DNA of 64,000 nucleotides, from positions 133,980,424 through 134,044,423 of the forward strand of contig JAVMKO010000003.1 in NCBI GenBank assembly GCA_032164245.1, read 5' to 3'. Of the stretch, positions 34,135 through 45,596 are shown piece after piece. Source of the stretch: Sternotherus odoratus (Eukaryota; Chordata; Testudines; Kinosternidae). Each line of letters starts with the position of its first letter. Within the stretch, counting starts at the first letter, position 1. A model generated the notes under the pieces. That model had not been told where the DNA came from. It ran no database searches and worked only from the letters and a program-made list of their open reading frames with translations. The translations under genes were made by a program, and so were the position numbers.

Positions 34135-36430
34135 TTCTAAAAATTTTTTTTTGCAGGCAATGTACTTTACATGTGATAGAACAGCTGAGGCAGACCAAGA
34201 ACTCTAATAGGTTCTTCTTGTGAAAGCTCTGAATCAAAAAGAATATACTTGAAACATTTATTATGGTGTCAGGCTGGGTATGTATTTTAATAAGGAGATG
34301 ATAGAAGCCATTAAAAAGTCAACATCTGTCAACAATTACTACACAGTTACCATAAATATTTCCTGCTCTAAGTCCAGGGAAAAGCTTCAGTCATCTCAGA
34401 TGTTTGGGTAGCTGTTGTAAAAATGCTAACTTTCTAACAACCGCCACTACAAGCAAACTTCCAGTCTGAGACAAATGTAAATCTGTTACTGCTACAGAAG
34501 ACAATTGCTAACAGATTAAATGTGCAATGTAACTATGGAAGGCTCATTTTTATAAGCTATTTTGAGTTGAAAAAATTCCCAGTAGGGTACCCAGATTTGG
34601 TTTTGTGGCCTACAAAGTTCACTTCTGAATTAGATGCTGTCATTTTGTTTTTGTCATTCCTGAAGGAACAGCCCTTTCGCAGGCCTTCCATAGTAAGTAA
34701 CTTCAGGAATAAGCTCAGCATTGGATAAATTACTTCTAGTTTCTCTTTGAAAAGGCCTCTCATTGAATCCTCCAACCCGGAAATTGAGATTTTCTCTGGA
34801 TTTATTAATTACAGAATACAAATATTAGGTGAATTGCAACCCTGTGCACCAGCAGGGTCAGCTGACCTGGTGGAGACATTCATCCCCCTGGGTGGGTAGA
34901 CAATAATACCATGCCCTTTCTTCCTCTTGGGTTTCAATGAAGAAAACACTTTTAAATTCCAGTCACACTCTACAGGAACTGCACAGGTAGAAGCTCCATG
35001 GGAGAAGCAGTGGTTTCTTTTCCTGGCCAAATCCAGTGATTTGGGGGACTGGTCTGGCTGATTATGGGAAATGGGCATTGGAAGATTGTGTGACTATGCC
35101 AACTGCCAGGTGGATTTTCTGCACAACTGGGGACCCACAGCCCAGATTCCAAACCTATAGGAACTCTGTGGACCTTCTAACCAATGCTCACCACTATATC
35201 CAGAGTTTTTCCTTTGTTCCCAAGCCCTCCCTTCTTCCCTTAAGCAAGTCTTTTAACCTTAAACATGCACCAAAAGGCCCACTTAAAACTAGGATTATTT
35301 TACCAGACAGGGTACCTATGACAGGGAAGTATATTGTATATAATATTGTATATAGGGAAGTATACAAATGGCAAACCTGCACTAAGCTTTATTTTCAGGG
35401 GAAAAAAATCTGAGTATTACATGGTTTTCTTGGGATTATTTCTCACATCTCCACCCAATAAAGAGTTTGTGAAGAAAATAATTATGCATGAGAGTGCCAA
35501 TGATAGTCACTTTTGCATACTACAAAATGTTCCAGTCTAAAATGAAGAGGAAACAAAACATAAATGGAGTATTGCAGCCTCTACATTGACCAGAGGGTCA
35601 GTCCACAAGAATAGTTTTCTAGGCTGCTATGGGGTGGGGGAGGGGAGGGAAAGAAGGAAGGATGGGGGTTTGGAAGAATTAGAATTTTTCCTTTTTTAAA
35701 TAATGTTGATGGATAATACTGTTTACTTGTAAGCATTTTTTAGATTTTTATCTATTTAATTTTCAGTTGCACAAAATTATAGGTTTCAAGCTTTTACAAA
35801 TATTTTTATCGATTTAAATTTGTGGGAAATTATGGGGGAGGGTCAGGAAATTATTTAATTGTCAAGATTCAACAAAGTAAAGCTTTATAAACTGTCAAAA
35901 TACAATGTATCAATCCATCACGTTAAAATATACAAAAAAGCCTTACACGTTGATAAATCATACCTGTCTATTACTATTCATTCACTAGACCATTTGTAAC
36001 AAGCCTAATTAAAAAATCCAGTGATTTATACTGACACTAATAAGAAAACTACTGCTTGCGAACTTACTTTGCCTATCTATAAAATTTCAATCATCAATTG
36101 AAATATTTTTTGTTGTCTTGCATGTTTATGGTGCAATCAATGTTTACTGACATTCACCACTATAAATCTAATCCTTCCAAGCCTATATCTCCATTTTATT
36201 TTGCATGTTGCATCTCACTGGGTCTTGTTAAACTGGAAATTCTCATTTCTAATGAAAAAATGTAAAGCTGCTCAAAACCTCAGCAATAACACTGCCTTTC
36301 TAGTTATGTAAGTAAATGTTTACATTACCCAAAAATTTATTTTCCAAATTCTTGTTTCAACCCAAATATAATTTTGTTCTGAGACAACAGAAAGATAAAA
36401 CAATGTGTGTTACCTTTATTATTTTTATGC
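34135..36430. other. Gene-free stretch
   Basis: No gene recognised. A GGGTGGGGGAGGGGAGGG purine tract lies at about 35631-35650. The rest is AT-rich. Confidence 0.5.
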
Positions 36431-36436
36431 ATTGTT

Positions 36437-36556
36437 TAAAATTGCGGTAGCATGGAGGAAGAGTCTCAGGCATGAACCACAACCCCATTGTGCCAGGCAC
36501 TGTGCAAAGACAGAAGAATGGATTGTCCTTGCCTCCAAAGATCTTACAATCTAAGC
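36437..36556. repeat. SINE-like relic split by hAT MITE
   Basis: 'ccccattgtgccaggcactg', 'caaagacagaagaatgg' and 'cttacaatctaag' match the non-tRNA part of the relic at 25492-25750. The hAT element at 36557 is inserted at its 'atctaag'. Confidence 0.45.
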
Positions 36557-36759
36557 CAGTGATTCTCAAACTGGGGGTCATGACCCCTCTGGAGGTCGCC
36601 AGGTTATAACAAGGGGGGGGGGGGGGTCGCAAGCTGTCAACCTCCATCCCAAAACCCCGCTTTGCCTCCAGCATTTATAATAGTATTAAATATTTTTAAA
36701 GTGTTTTAAAGGCTTGCTGTGTGAAAGTGGTCACCAATACAAAAGTTTAAGAACCACTG
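36557..36759. mobile_element. Non-autonomous hAT element (203 bp)
   Basis: Inverted ends CAGTGATTCTCAAACT and, reversed from the right, CAGTGGTTCTTAAACT. Flanked by ATCTAAGC (36549-36556) and ATCTAAGT (36760-36767), an 8-bp duplication with one mismatch. Contains a G14 run (36613-36626). Typical Charlie-like hAT termini. Confidence 0.88.
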
Positions 36760-37437
36760 ATCTAAGTCAACAGAATTAAATCCACCATACTTATGCCATA
36801 AATTTTCAACATAAAACCAAGTGCAAATATTTTTGGGTCCCAAGCTTGGCATCCTTGTTAAGTTTTCACTCAGTCCTCACTTGGGCAAAAATTCCACTAC
36901 CATAAATGAGAATTCATCTCAGTAAGGACTGAGTCAAAAAAAGGAATCTCCTAATACATGAATAAAACTAGGGTCATTTGTCTTGCTTGTCTGACGCTTG
37001 CCTGCTTTTCAAGGTTATTCGCTTTCTGCTTTTCTTATGACTGACGGAACAATTTTATTTTATTTTTAGCTGCTAGATTCCAGTTTAAGCAATTTACACA
37101 GAAAATGAGTTGAGCAAGTGTACCAGATTACAAAGAGAATTGGGTGTATAATGAATGATACAAGTGGATGACATTGGAATCAGTCAAACTAAGAAGTAAC
37201 TGTGAGCTGGAATGAGCGGTTGGGGAGAGACAGTTCCTTGTAAAATTATAAAGAGAGAGGATAAACTAAATGAGGTCAATAGAAGGCAAACAACTGCTAC
37301 ATAGCATTGGTATAAAACAGGCTGTGGTGCCATATGTAAAGGAAAAGGAAAAAAAGTATTCAGTGAACACATAGTATCAGAATGAATTATTGCATCCCCA
37401 TCAAGCAGAAATGGAGCTAGCACTTTGAAATTTGTAT

Positions 37438-37620
37438 AGAATCCCAAGACTGGAAGGGACCTTGAGAGGTCATCTAGTCCTGTCCCCTGCACTAATGGCA
37501 GGACTAAGTATTATTTAGACCATCCCTGACAGGTGTTTGTCCAACCTGATCTTAAAAATCTCCCATGATGGAGACTTCACAGTCACCCTAGGCAATTTAT
37601 TCCAATTTAATTTATACCTC
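37438..37620 (-). mobile_element. CR1 3' end, antisense
   Basis: Opens 'tagaatcccaagactggaag' and continues 'accttgagaggtcatctagt', then 'gaccatccctgacaggtg' and 'ccaacctgatcttaaaa', the reverse of a CR1 3' untranslated tail. Confidence 0.7.
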
Positions 37621-40020
37621 AACTGTTGCTTCATATCCCATCCCCAAAAGAGTATAGCCACAGTTATATCAGCGTAAACATGTAGTAAAATATTAATATA
37701 TATTTACACCTCTCTGAGATCAGAATCTGCTCATTGAAGTAAATGGAAATATGATCATTTGCAGCAGCTGAGGATCTGGTCGTTATGCAGATAAAACTAC
37801 ACAGGATCGTTTTAAGGGACAAGACAAGAGGCCACGTTTATTATGATAATACAGTTTGATTTATGACCAATAACTAATATCTAAATACACAGACACACAC
37901 AGACACACACACACACCAAATGTTCTGTAGCTGCTGGATAGTTATCAGTCCTAAATGTAGCTTGAATTCACAGATTGGGTTCGTGGTTTGGGGCGGCTAA
38001 CTGGCCAGGAAAGCCAAGCCAAAGGAAGGCTGGGTCTCTGTTGGGCCGACGCCCTTCCATGTTGGCAGCAGAATTAAAATTTTATTAAAACTAATGTTTG
38101 AAATGAAAATATACACAAGTTAAGAAGTAAGGTCCTGGACATCTGGAATCAGGTTGGAGTTATGGGCGATTGTAAGAAGTATAAGGTTTACAGGGTACAT
38201 ACATATTTCATATGCAGCACAGATCCAGATTGGTGTGTGGGAGGGGTTTTTTTTGTTTTTTTTAAGAGTCAGTGTATCGGTGTGTTCGGGTACGCCACCC
38301 ATGGGGTATAGTAAGAGTCCAAGTCCGTGGTGGTGTAGGCAATAAGTACATCCCTCTGTTTGTCAGGGAAGGGAGGGGTGGGTTGTTTCCCTGGTTGGTG
38401 GTCTCGGTTACTCAGCGTGGTACTGGTGATGTCCCGTGATGTGTTCAGTGTATATGTCTCTGGACCACCCGATGGCGTCAGACACCATGAGTTGTCGCAT
38501 GACTGTTACACTCAAAGTCTTCCATCTCACCTATCCTTTTTCTAGGCGTTAGTTTGAATCCAGAGTCTATAGGTCTTGCTGTGTCATCCTGCTTCTGGGG
38601 TCCCTGTGATTGATCACCCATCAATTACAGACATGACTTTCGGCCTAGGACCTGGCTTTGATGTTCCTTCAATTGTATCTTTGTTCTTTTCTGTTTAGGG
38701 TGGACTCCTCTTACTTTGTCAGGGCTGTTGTCTGCATCTTCAGCCTTTGGTGTTTACACTTTATTTCATCAGGACAGGCTGGGGCTGGAGGTTGATTCCA
38801 GTCGTCCATACAAATCTCATTCACACATCTAAACTAAACTAACAAGATTGCATCAAGGTTTTGCAAAATGAAGGTCACACCAGGCTTTTAGAAAACGGAA
38901 TAAGCATTTTAAAATAGAGCTTGAGTTACAATATGGACAAGTGTAAGGAATGGCAAACACTGAGCAGAAGTTACAATGTTGAAACAGTGCAAGTTTCAGT
39001 GATTTAAGCAGCAATTGGATTAAAAGTGAAATTTACAAGGGCAGCCACCTTGAACAGCTATGGCTCTTAACAAGCAGCTTAATTGTCAATTAGCTAGTTA
39101 TTGGGGTGCTGGTTTTTATGAATTAATATTGTTTCATTCATAAACTTTACTTATGAAGTTATATTCATAATAGTAATTAAAGAAAAGAAACAATTTCATT
39201 CTTCAGCTCTATAGTCTGTGTCACTGTGTGGAATATGTGGAACACTTTGTGATATTATTGATACCAATGTTATAAAATTGCAATGAATCTTGCCACATAT
39301 GCCATGTAAGGTATCTGTGAAAATGTTGAGATGTGACAAGTATGATGATCTTGTTTACATCACCTTTGTATTGTGAATGTAGGGTATATCTATATTTCAA
39401 AATTTGTGCTGTTTCTTAGTGACACTCCCAGATCAAATGGCATCAGCATCTGTAATATTTACTCAGAACATGTCAGTCTACAGGACCTTCATTTAAAATT
39501 TGCTTTAAAAATATTTAATTAGTGGGTTGGTGAAGATTATAAAAATCACATCTCTAAAAAAATCCTTGCATAGGTTTTTAGATGCACAATCTTTACCCTT
39601 AAATGCTTGAATCTTCAAACATATAGTTTTTAAAATAAATCTTTCAAAAGACCACCCCTATCTAAAATACACATTTTCATTACTATAGTTAAAAAAATGC
39701 TTCCAAAGTCTTCCTGTCTTTTCTGTCCATCCCTTTCTTTTTCCAGATATCTGGACAAAGAGTTTCCCTTTCTTATTTTCGGACTATCCAAGGAACTAAT
39801 TTTAAGGGACCTCCAGCAAAATCAATACCTTAGTAAGATATAAAATCCTTTGTAATGCCTAAAATCTTTGAAAACATTTTTAAAAAGTTGGTGGCATTTC
39901 ATAAACATGTCTATTGTCATGGAGATCACACAAAGTAAATTAGCGTTCCCTTTTTCTAAGAGCAATTAACATTGTTATGAACACACTAAACCTCTGTGAC
40001 TGATTAATTTAAAATAATGT
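37621..40020. other. Gene-free stretch, partly repeat-like
   Basis: A short interrupted (CA)n lies at 37887-37917. The block 37790-39110 has a more even composition than its surroundings and may derive from a retroelement, but I could not find ends or coding motifs. Nothing recognised in 39110-40020. Confidence 0.4.
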
Positions 40021-40029
40021 CTTTGTTTC

Positions 40030-40376
40030 AGGGAGCGGAGGAGGGCTTGGGGGGGTCCTGACTCCTAGACGGGCAGTTAGAGTGCTGTGGGAATCTCTGG
40101 AGGGGGCAGTCAGGGGAAAAAGAGCAGGGGGTTAGATAGGGGTGGGGTCCTGAGGTGATAGTCGGAGGGGTCCCAGTAGGAGGTGCTCAGGGGACAAGGA
40201 GGGGGGGAGTTGGATGGGTTGAGTGGTCTGAGGGGGACAGTCGAGGGGCAGGAAGTGGGAGAGAGGAGATAGGGAGTGGGGCCAGGCTGTTTGGCGAAGC
40301 AAGCCCCTACCCCCTACCCCCTCACACCTGTGGAGTGTCCTCTTTTTTTTAATGTTGAAATATGGTAACCCTACCG
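40030..40376. repeat. G-rich transposon-like fragment
   Basis: Purine/G-rich sequence with repeated 'gtc...ggggg' phrases ends in 'gttgaaatatggtaaccct', which resembles a DNA-transposon terminus. The phrase 'ggccaggctgtttgg' also resembles, reversed, the hAT-like fragment at 53594. No target duplication was found. Confidence 0.35.
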
Positions 40377-40489
40377 GTCTCACTGCTGGGCTCTATCTAT
40401 TTGCAATTTTTCTTGCATCTCATTGGGGAATATCTAGCAAAAAGTGGCTGGAATTCTGGCCTGTGGGGTCAAACTAGAAAATTCACACT

Positions 40490-41270
40490 ATTTCTCTCCT
40501 GGTATCCCATGATTCGTCTGTCTTTCAGGATCCAGCATAATTTTTATGCTAGCCAGCATGGAAGGATCACTCGTATCTGCATGCTTTGACTCCCTCAAAG
40601 AATTCAGAGACTAGTGAATCATGACTTCTCTTTACAAAACTCATGTTTATCTGTGTGTCTGATGAGAATGTTTTTTATTGTAGTTTCTACCAATTTGCCC
40701 CGTAGTGATGTTAGGTTCACTTGCCTGTAATTGCCAGGATCATCTCTGGAGATCTTTTTGAAAGTTGCGGTACATTAGCTACCTTCCAGTCATCTGGTAC
40801 AGAGACTTGTTTCAGCAATAGGTTACGTATCATCGTTAGCAATTTCATATTTGAGTTCCTTCAGAACTCTTGGGCAAATACCATCTTGTCCTGATGACTT
40901 ATTGCTGTCAAAATTATCAGTTTGTTCTAAAATTTATTCTGCTGACATCAGTGTGGGACTGTACTTCAGATTGGTCACCCAAAAAGAATAGTTCTGAAGT
41001 GGGTCTCTCCTCTCCCCCGCCGCCATCCCCCTGTGTGCACATGCACACACACATAGTTTCTCTACAGTGAAGACCAGAGCAAGAAATTCATTTAGTTTCC
41101 CTGCAATGGCCTTTTCTCCCTTGCGTGCTCCTTCAATACCTTGGTTGTCTAGTAGTCCCACTGTATGTTTGGCAGACTTCCTGCTTCTAATGTACTTTAA
41201 ATTCTTACTCAGTTTCACTAACATGCATGATGTTCCTGCATTTTTGCAAACCTGGACCATAGCTTGAAAA
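40490..41270 (-). mobile_element. CR1-family LINE ORF2 fragment, antisense
   Basis: The minus strand gives, in pieces, 'DDPGNYRQVNLTSLRGKLVE', matching the LINE RT block usually written GDPxNYRPVSLTS, plus an upstream DQDGICPRVLKEL block. The 108-codon ORF 40934-41260 is the piece before it (AGKLNEFLALVFTVE). Internally deleted and full of stops. Confidence 0.65.
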
Positions 41271-41274
41271 AACT

Positions 41275-43335
41275 AATCATCATAATAAAATAGTAATAAA
41301 TACTTAGCCTTTCAGTGGAGTGGTCACCATTGCAATAGTTACATTTACCATTGCAATTAACTGTCTGTATGTGTGAGCAGGTCACATTTGTGACTTTTGC
41401 TAAGGTACCAGTTAAATTTTAAAGCTGAAATCGAATAAACTAGAATTGCCAATTTGATAAGATATTGCAGCTAATATTTGAATATTGTTTAATAAGGATG
41501 ACCCCCTTTTTGGTGAGTGCAGGGAGTAGTGGTTTACTAATTTTAATACAAGATTTTTCTCACCAAGTAGGACACTTCGTTATTTTTATTCAGTATAATC
41601 CACATAGATATAAAATCAACACTTAGCAATTTCTTTAGTATTACTAATACATTTAGCATGCTTTGAATTCTCCTTGATGTAAAATTGCACATTGTCTCAA
41701 GGCACTCCTCAGAATGTGGTCACTGATATTAATAGCTTTTGGTTTGAACGGGAGTAGTTTTAAACACCAAAGCTATTGCTTAGAAGTTTTCTTTGAGGTT
41801 TCTTAGGCCAATTTACTTGGACTTACAAAGGAGAAACATGCAGATAGCAGTAGTTAGCAAAAATCCCCAAATCCCTGAGTTCCTTGGGGCTCACTGGGAA
41901 AAGTGCAGACTCAGCAAAGGGAACTTTGTATTTTTCTTTGAGTTACTCTAATTTCAGATCATGTTCTTAATATATTCTCATCACTTCTTAGTCCAACCTT
42001 GGGTGAGCTCACGTGGTCCAGGCTCTCAGATTTTTGCCCCCTCCGTTTCTCTGCTACTTCCATCATATCTAGTACGTGTCATCAATGTAGAACTAATTTC
42101 TAAGATCTTTTTACTATTACAGTTTTTTTTAAAATGTATTATTATCTTCAACAACTGTATTCCCACATTAGCATATTACTAATTGGAATTCCTCCCTTTA
42201 GCCAATTTCTTTTAATATTTTAAAGATTTAAGTAGGTTAGATATTTATACTTTTTAATATTCTTCTATAGTTCCTCCAAAATATACAGAGATAGATATCT
42301 GATTCTTAAGGCAGACAAGTGTCCATTTTGTAATTTGGAGTAAAAGCTGTATTGGACTTGGGGGAATCAGAAAGTTTGACATCTGGAACCTCCAGTTTCC
42401 TTGGTCTCACAGTAAATTATTCCATACTTAAATGTACAGTTTTCACTTCCCTGTGAAAAATTTTTTAATTCAAGCACACAGTGGGCCATTATGTTGTGGA
42501 AAAGAGGTTACTACCTTTGTTTGCCAAGTGCTGGGGGGTCTTTTTAGCTAGAAAAAGGAGGGATGAAGTTCAATTTATATGTAAATCGAGACTTTTCTGA
42601 AGTTATTAACGATAGCATCAAGATTGTGTTTGTAGCCTCTTCTTTGGGTAACAGAGATAGAATAAACAAAGGTACATCTTGTGACCTTGCTTGTGTCCTT
42701 AACAGGGGAATAGTGTTGATTTCCTGATTTAAGGGCAAGAAGAATCTATAGTTATTAATACATTCAAGGCATATTTTATATCTATACCCTTTATATATCC
42801 CACTCTTGGAAATGCCACGATTCCTTCTGGGAAACTGGGCATCCCAATGTAAATAAACAAATATACATGTGTATGTAATAGTCTACTTAGTGAGGCAGGA
42901 AGGAAAGTTTATCTTGCTCCATTTCAAGGCTTTCATTGACCAAACCCATAATTTGTAACTTAGCTCACTGCTCTGCTTCAACTATTCGAGGCCTAAGGTT
43001 TTATAAATATGCCACTGTAATTACTAAGTTTACAGAGACATGACAATCCACTCTAAATTGAAGAACTAGAGAATGTACTGCTTTTGTTCCATGCTGTTAT
43101 CAATCACTCACTCTCACTTCTTCCTTACTCATTGTCAGCTCCACAGTATGTGAATCTTTCAAAGAGGCCCATAGTTCTTAATACATAAGAATATTATGTC
43201 TATCAGGGAAAAGTTCTACTTCAGCTTCATAGATGAATAGGAAAAAATCAACCCCAAACAAAAAAGTCTATAACAACTATATTCATCATATACAGCTTAC
43301 AGTAGGCCTTTATAAGATACCAATATCTAAAAAGA
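41275..43335. other. Gene-free stretch
   Basis: AT-rich with no recognised gene or bounded repeat. Confidence 0.5.
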
Positions 43336-43339
43336 ACCC

Positions 43340-44400
43340 AGTTACTTTCTGAATTTTCTCAAATTTGTCCACATCTTTCCTAAAGTGTGGCATCCAGAAT
43401 TGAACACAGCATTCCAGGTGAGTCATCACCAGCGCCAAGTAGAACACAACTATTTCTTATGTATGTCACCTCTGTTAATACACTCCAAAAACATTCACTT
43501 TTTTGCAACCACATCATATTGACTCATTCAATTTGTGATCCACTAGAACCCTCAGAACCTTTTTAGCAGGACAGTTGCCTAGTCACTTATTCTCCATTTT
43601 GTAATTGTGTATTTGATTTTTCATTCTGTGACGGGGCGGACTGGTAAATGATTATATATATATGATATATATAATCATTTACTGATTCTGCCTGATCCAA
43701 TAGGCTATTAACTCTGTCAAAACAAGGAAATTGGGTTGGTGTGACATTATCTGTACTTGACCAATCCATTTTAGCTATTATTTGTAAACCCTTTTATCTT
43801 TCAGATGCTTACAAGTTGATTGCTTAATAGTTTTTCCAGTATTTTTCCAGGTATTGAAGTCAGGCTGACTGGTCTATAGTTTCCCAAGTCCCCTCTATCC
43901 CCTTTTTCAAGATGAGCAAATGTAGTGCCATTCTTCAGTCCTCTGGAACCTCACTTGTCCTCCATGATTTCTTGAAGATAATTGCTAACGGTTCCCAGAT
44001 TGTTTCAGCTAATCCCTAAATACCTTGGGGTTAATATCATCAGGCTCTGCTGACTTGAATACTTCTAGTTTTTTTAGATATTATTTAATCTGTTCTTTCC
44101 ATATTTTGACGTGTGTTCCTTCTTCCTTGTTGTTAATATAAATTGTATTAAGTATCTAATTACAATTTACCTTGTTGGCAAAGACTAAAACAAAATAGGC
44201 ATTGGACTTTCTTGATGTATTCCATTTTTCACTCTCCTTCCCTGCTAAGAAGACTGACTCTTTCCTTCATATTATTCTTGATCCTAATAGGATAAGAAGA
44301 GATTCTATAAATATCTTTTAAGTTCCTTGCTAGATGTAACTCATTTTGTGCCTTAGCCTGATTTTGTCCCTACATGTGTGTGCTATTCTTTTGTACGCTG
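43340..44400 (-). mobile_element. CR1-family LINE, degraded, antisense
   Basis: The plus strand repeats the same phrase order as the copy at 14937-16925: 'caaatttgtccacatctttcc', 'aatttgtgatccacta', 'ccagtatttttccagg', 'cctcacttgtcct', 'cttgaatacttctag'. Translation of the minus strand gives only fragments. It is interrupted near 43630-43740 by a segment with a long AT palindrome. Confidence 0.65.
43644..43682. repeat. 17-bp perfect AT-rich inverted repeat
   Basis: Arms at 43644-43660 and 43666-43682 are perfect reverse complements (gtaaatgattatatata) around a 5-base spacer. It could extrude as a cruciform. It lies in a small insertion within the LINE remnant. Confidence 0.9.
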
Positions 44401-44547
44401 TAGTAATTTGTTCATGTTTCCACTTTTTGGAGGATACCTTTTTGATTTTCTGATAATTAAAGAGCTCCTAAATAATAATAAGAGGCCAAGATGTCTCAGA
44501 AATTGCTGGTTCTCCTGAATTCCCTTTTTTTCATCTATCTATCTATA

Positions 44548-45596
44548 TCTATATATATAAAAGTCAAATGGTGTATGCCTGCGTGTATGCGTGTATGTAT
44601 GTGTGTATGTACGTTCACTTACTCCTTCCACACTGTTTGAGCTAGAGACTTGAAATTTGGTACAGTTAGAGGTCTTGGGGTCCTAATGACCGTAAGAGTC
44701 GAAAATATTTCAAATCTCACCTCTGACGCTCCCCAGGGGTGAAATTATTTAAAGGCCAATCACATCAGCTGGGCAGCTGCTGTTCTCTGTGACATAGTTA
44801 TGATGTCATAATACCCCCCTCCAACAGACCCTGCACTCGCTCAGCTCTCTGCCCCCTCCCCCCTCCAATGGACCCCGCACTCGCTCAGCTCTCTGCCCTC
44901 TCCCCCCTCCAATGGACCCCGCACTCGCTCAGCTTTCTGCCCCCTCCCCACCTCCGATGGACCCGAGTTGGGTTTGGTTGGAGGGTAAGTGAGGTAGGGG
45001 TGTCGGGTTTGGTCGGGGGTGAGGTGGGGGTGTCGGGTTTGGTCGGAGGGTAAGTGAGCCGGGGGTCTTGGGTTTGGTCTGGGCGGGTGGGAAGGTGTTG
45101 GGGTTGGTCAGGGGGTGTTGGGTTTGGTGGGGGGGTAAGGTGGGGGTGTTGGGTTTGGTTGGGGGGGTGAGGAGGGGGGTCGGGGTTGGTCGAGGGGGTG
45201 AGGAGGGGGGTCGGGGTTGGTCGAGGGGGTGAGGAGGGGGGTCGGGGTTGGTCGAGGGGTAAGTGAGGTGTGGGTGTCAGGTTTGTTTGTGGTGGTAGGT
45301 AGGGGTGTCGGGTTTGGTTGGGGGGAAAGTGAGGTGGGTGTGTCAGGTTTGGTCTACAGGGGTGAGGTGTGGGTGTTGGTGGGGGGTGTTGGGTTTGGGT
45401 GGGGGGGTGAAAATGTGAGTCGGGGTTGGTCGAGGGGTAAGTGAGGTGGCGGTGTCGGGTTTGGTCGGGGGGGTGAGGTGCGGGTGTCAGGTTTGCTCTC
45501 TTCCCCCTCCCCCCTCCAATGGACCCCACACTCACTCAGCTCTCTGCCCCCTCCCCACCTCTGACAGACCCGAGCAACGCCGGGTATTTTCGCTAG
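44548..45596 (+). mobile_element. Non-autonomous Helitron D (1049 bp)
   Basis: TC start at 44548 after an A, in a small ATCT repeat; CTAG end at 45593-45596 before a T. It has the same 5' block and same 3' hairpin and TATTTTCG spacer as copy C. The interior is a long G-rich array, including three 31-bp units starting with tcggggttggtcgaggg at 45180, 45211 and 45242. The 216-codon minus ORF is a Pro/Thr-rich reading of the array. Confidence 0.88.
45100..45480. repeat. G-rich minisatellite in Helitron D
   Basis: Variable units of about 25-31 bp built on gtcgggtttggtcgggggg-like sequence. Many G3+ runs within short distances make G-quadruplex formation plausible on the plus strand. Confidence 0.85.

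Noticed and set aside
43628..43643. 'tgtgacggggcgg' as the start of an LTR
   Set aside because: No matching end or target duplication within reach.
44885..45535. 216-codon minus-strand Pro/Thr-rich ORF
   Set aside because: Same explanation: it is the G-rich array of Helitron D read in reverse.
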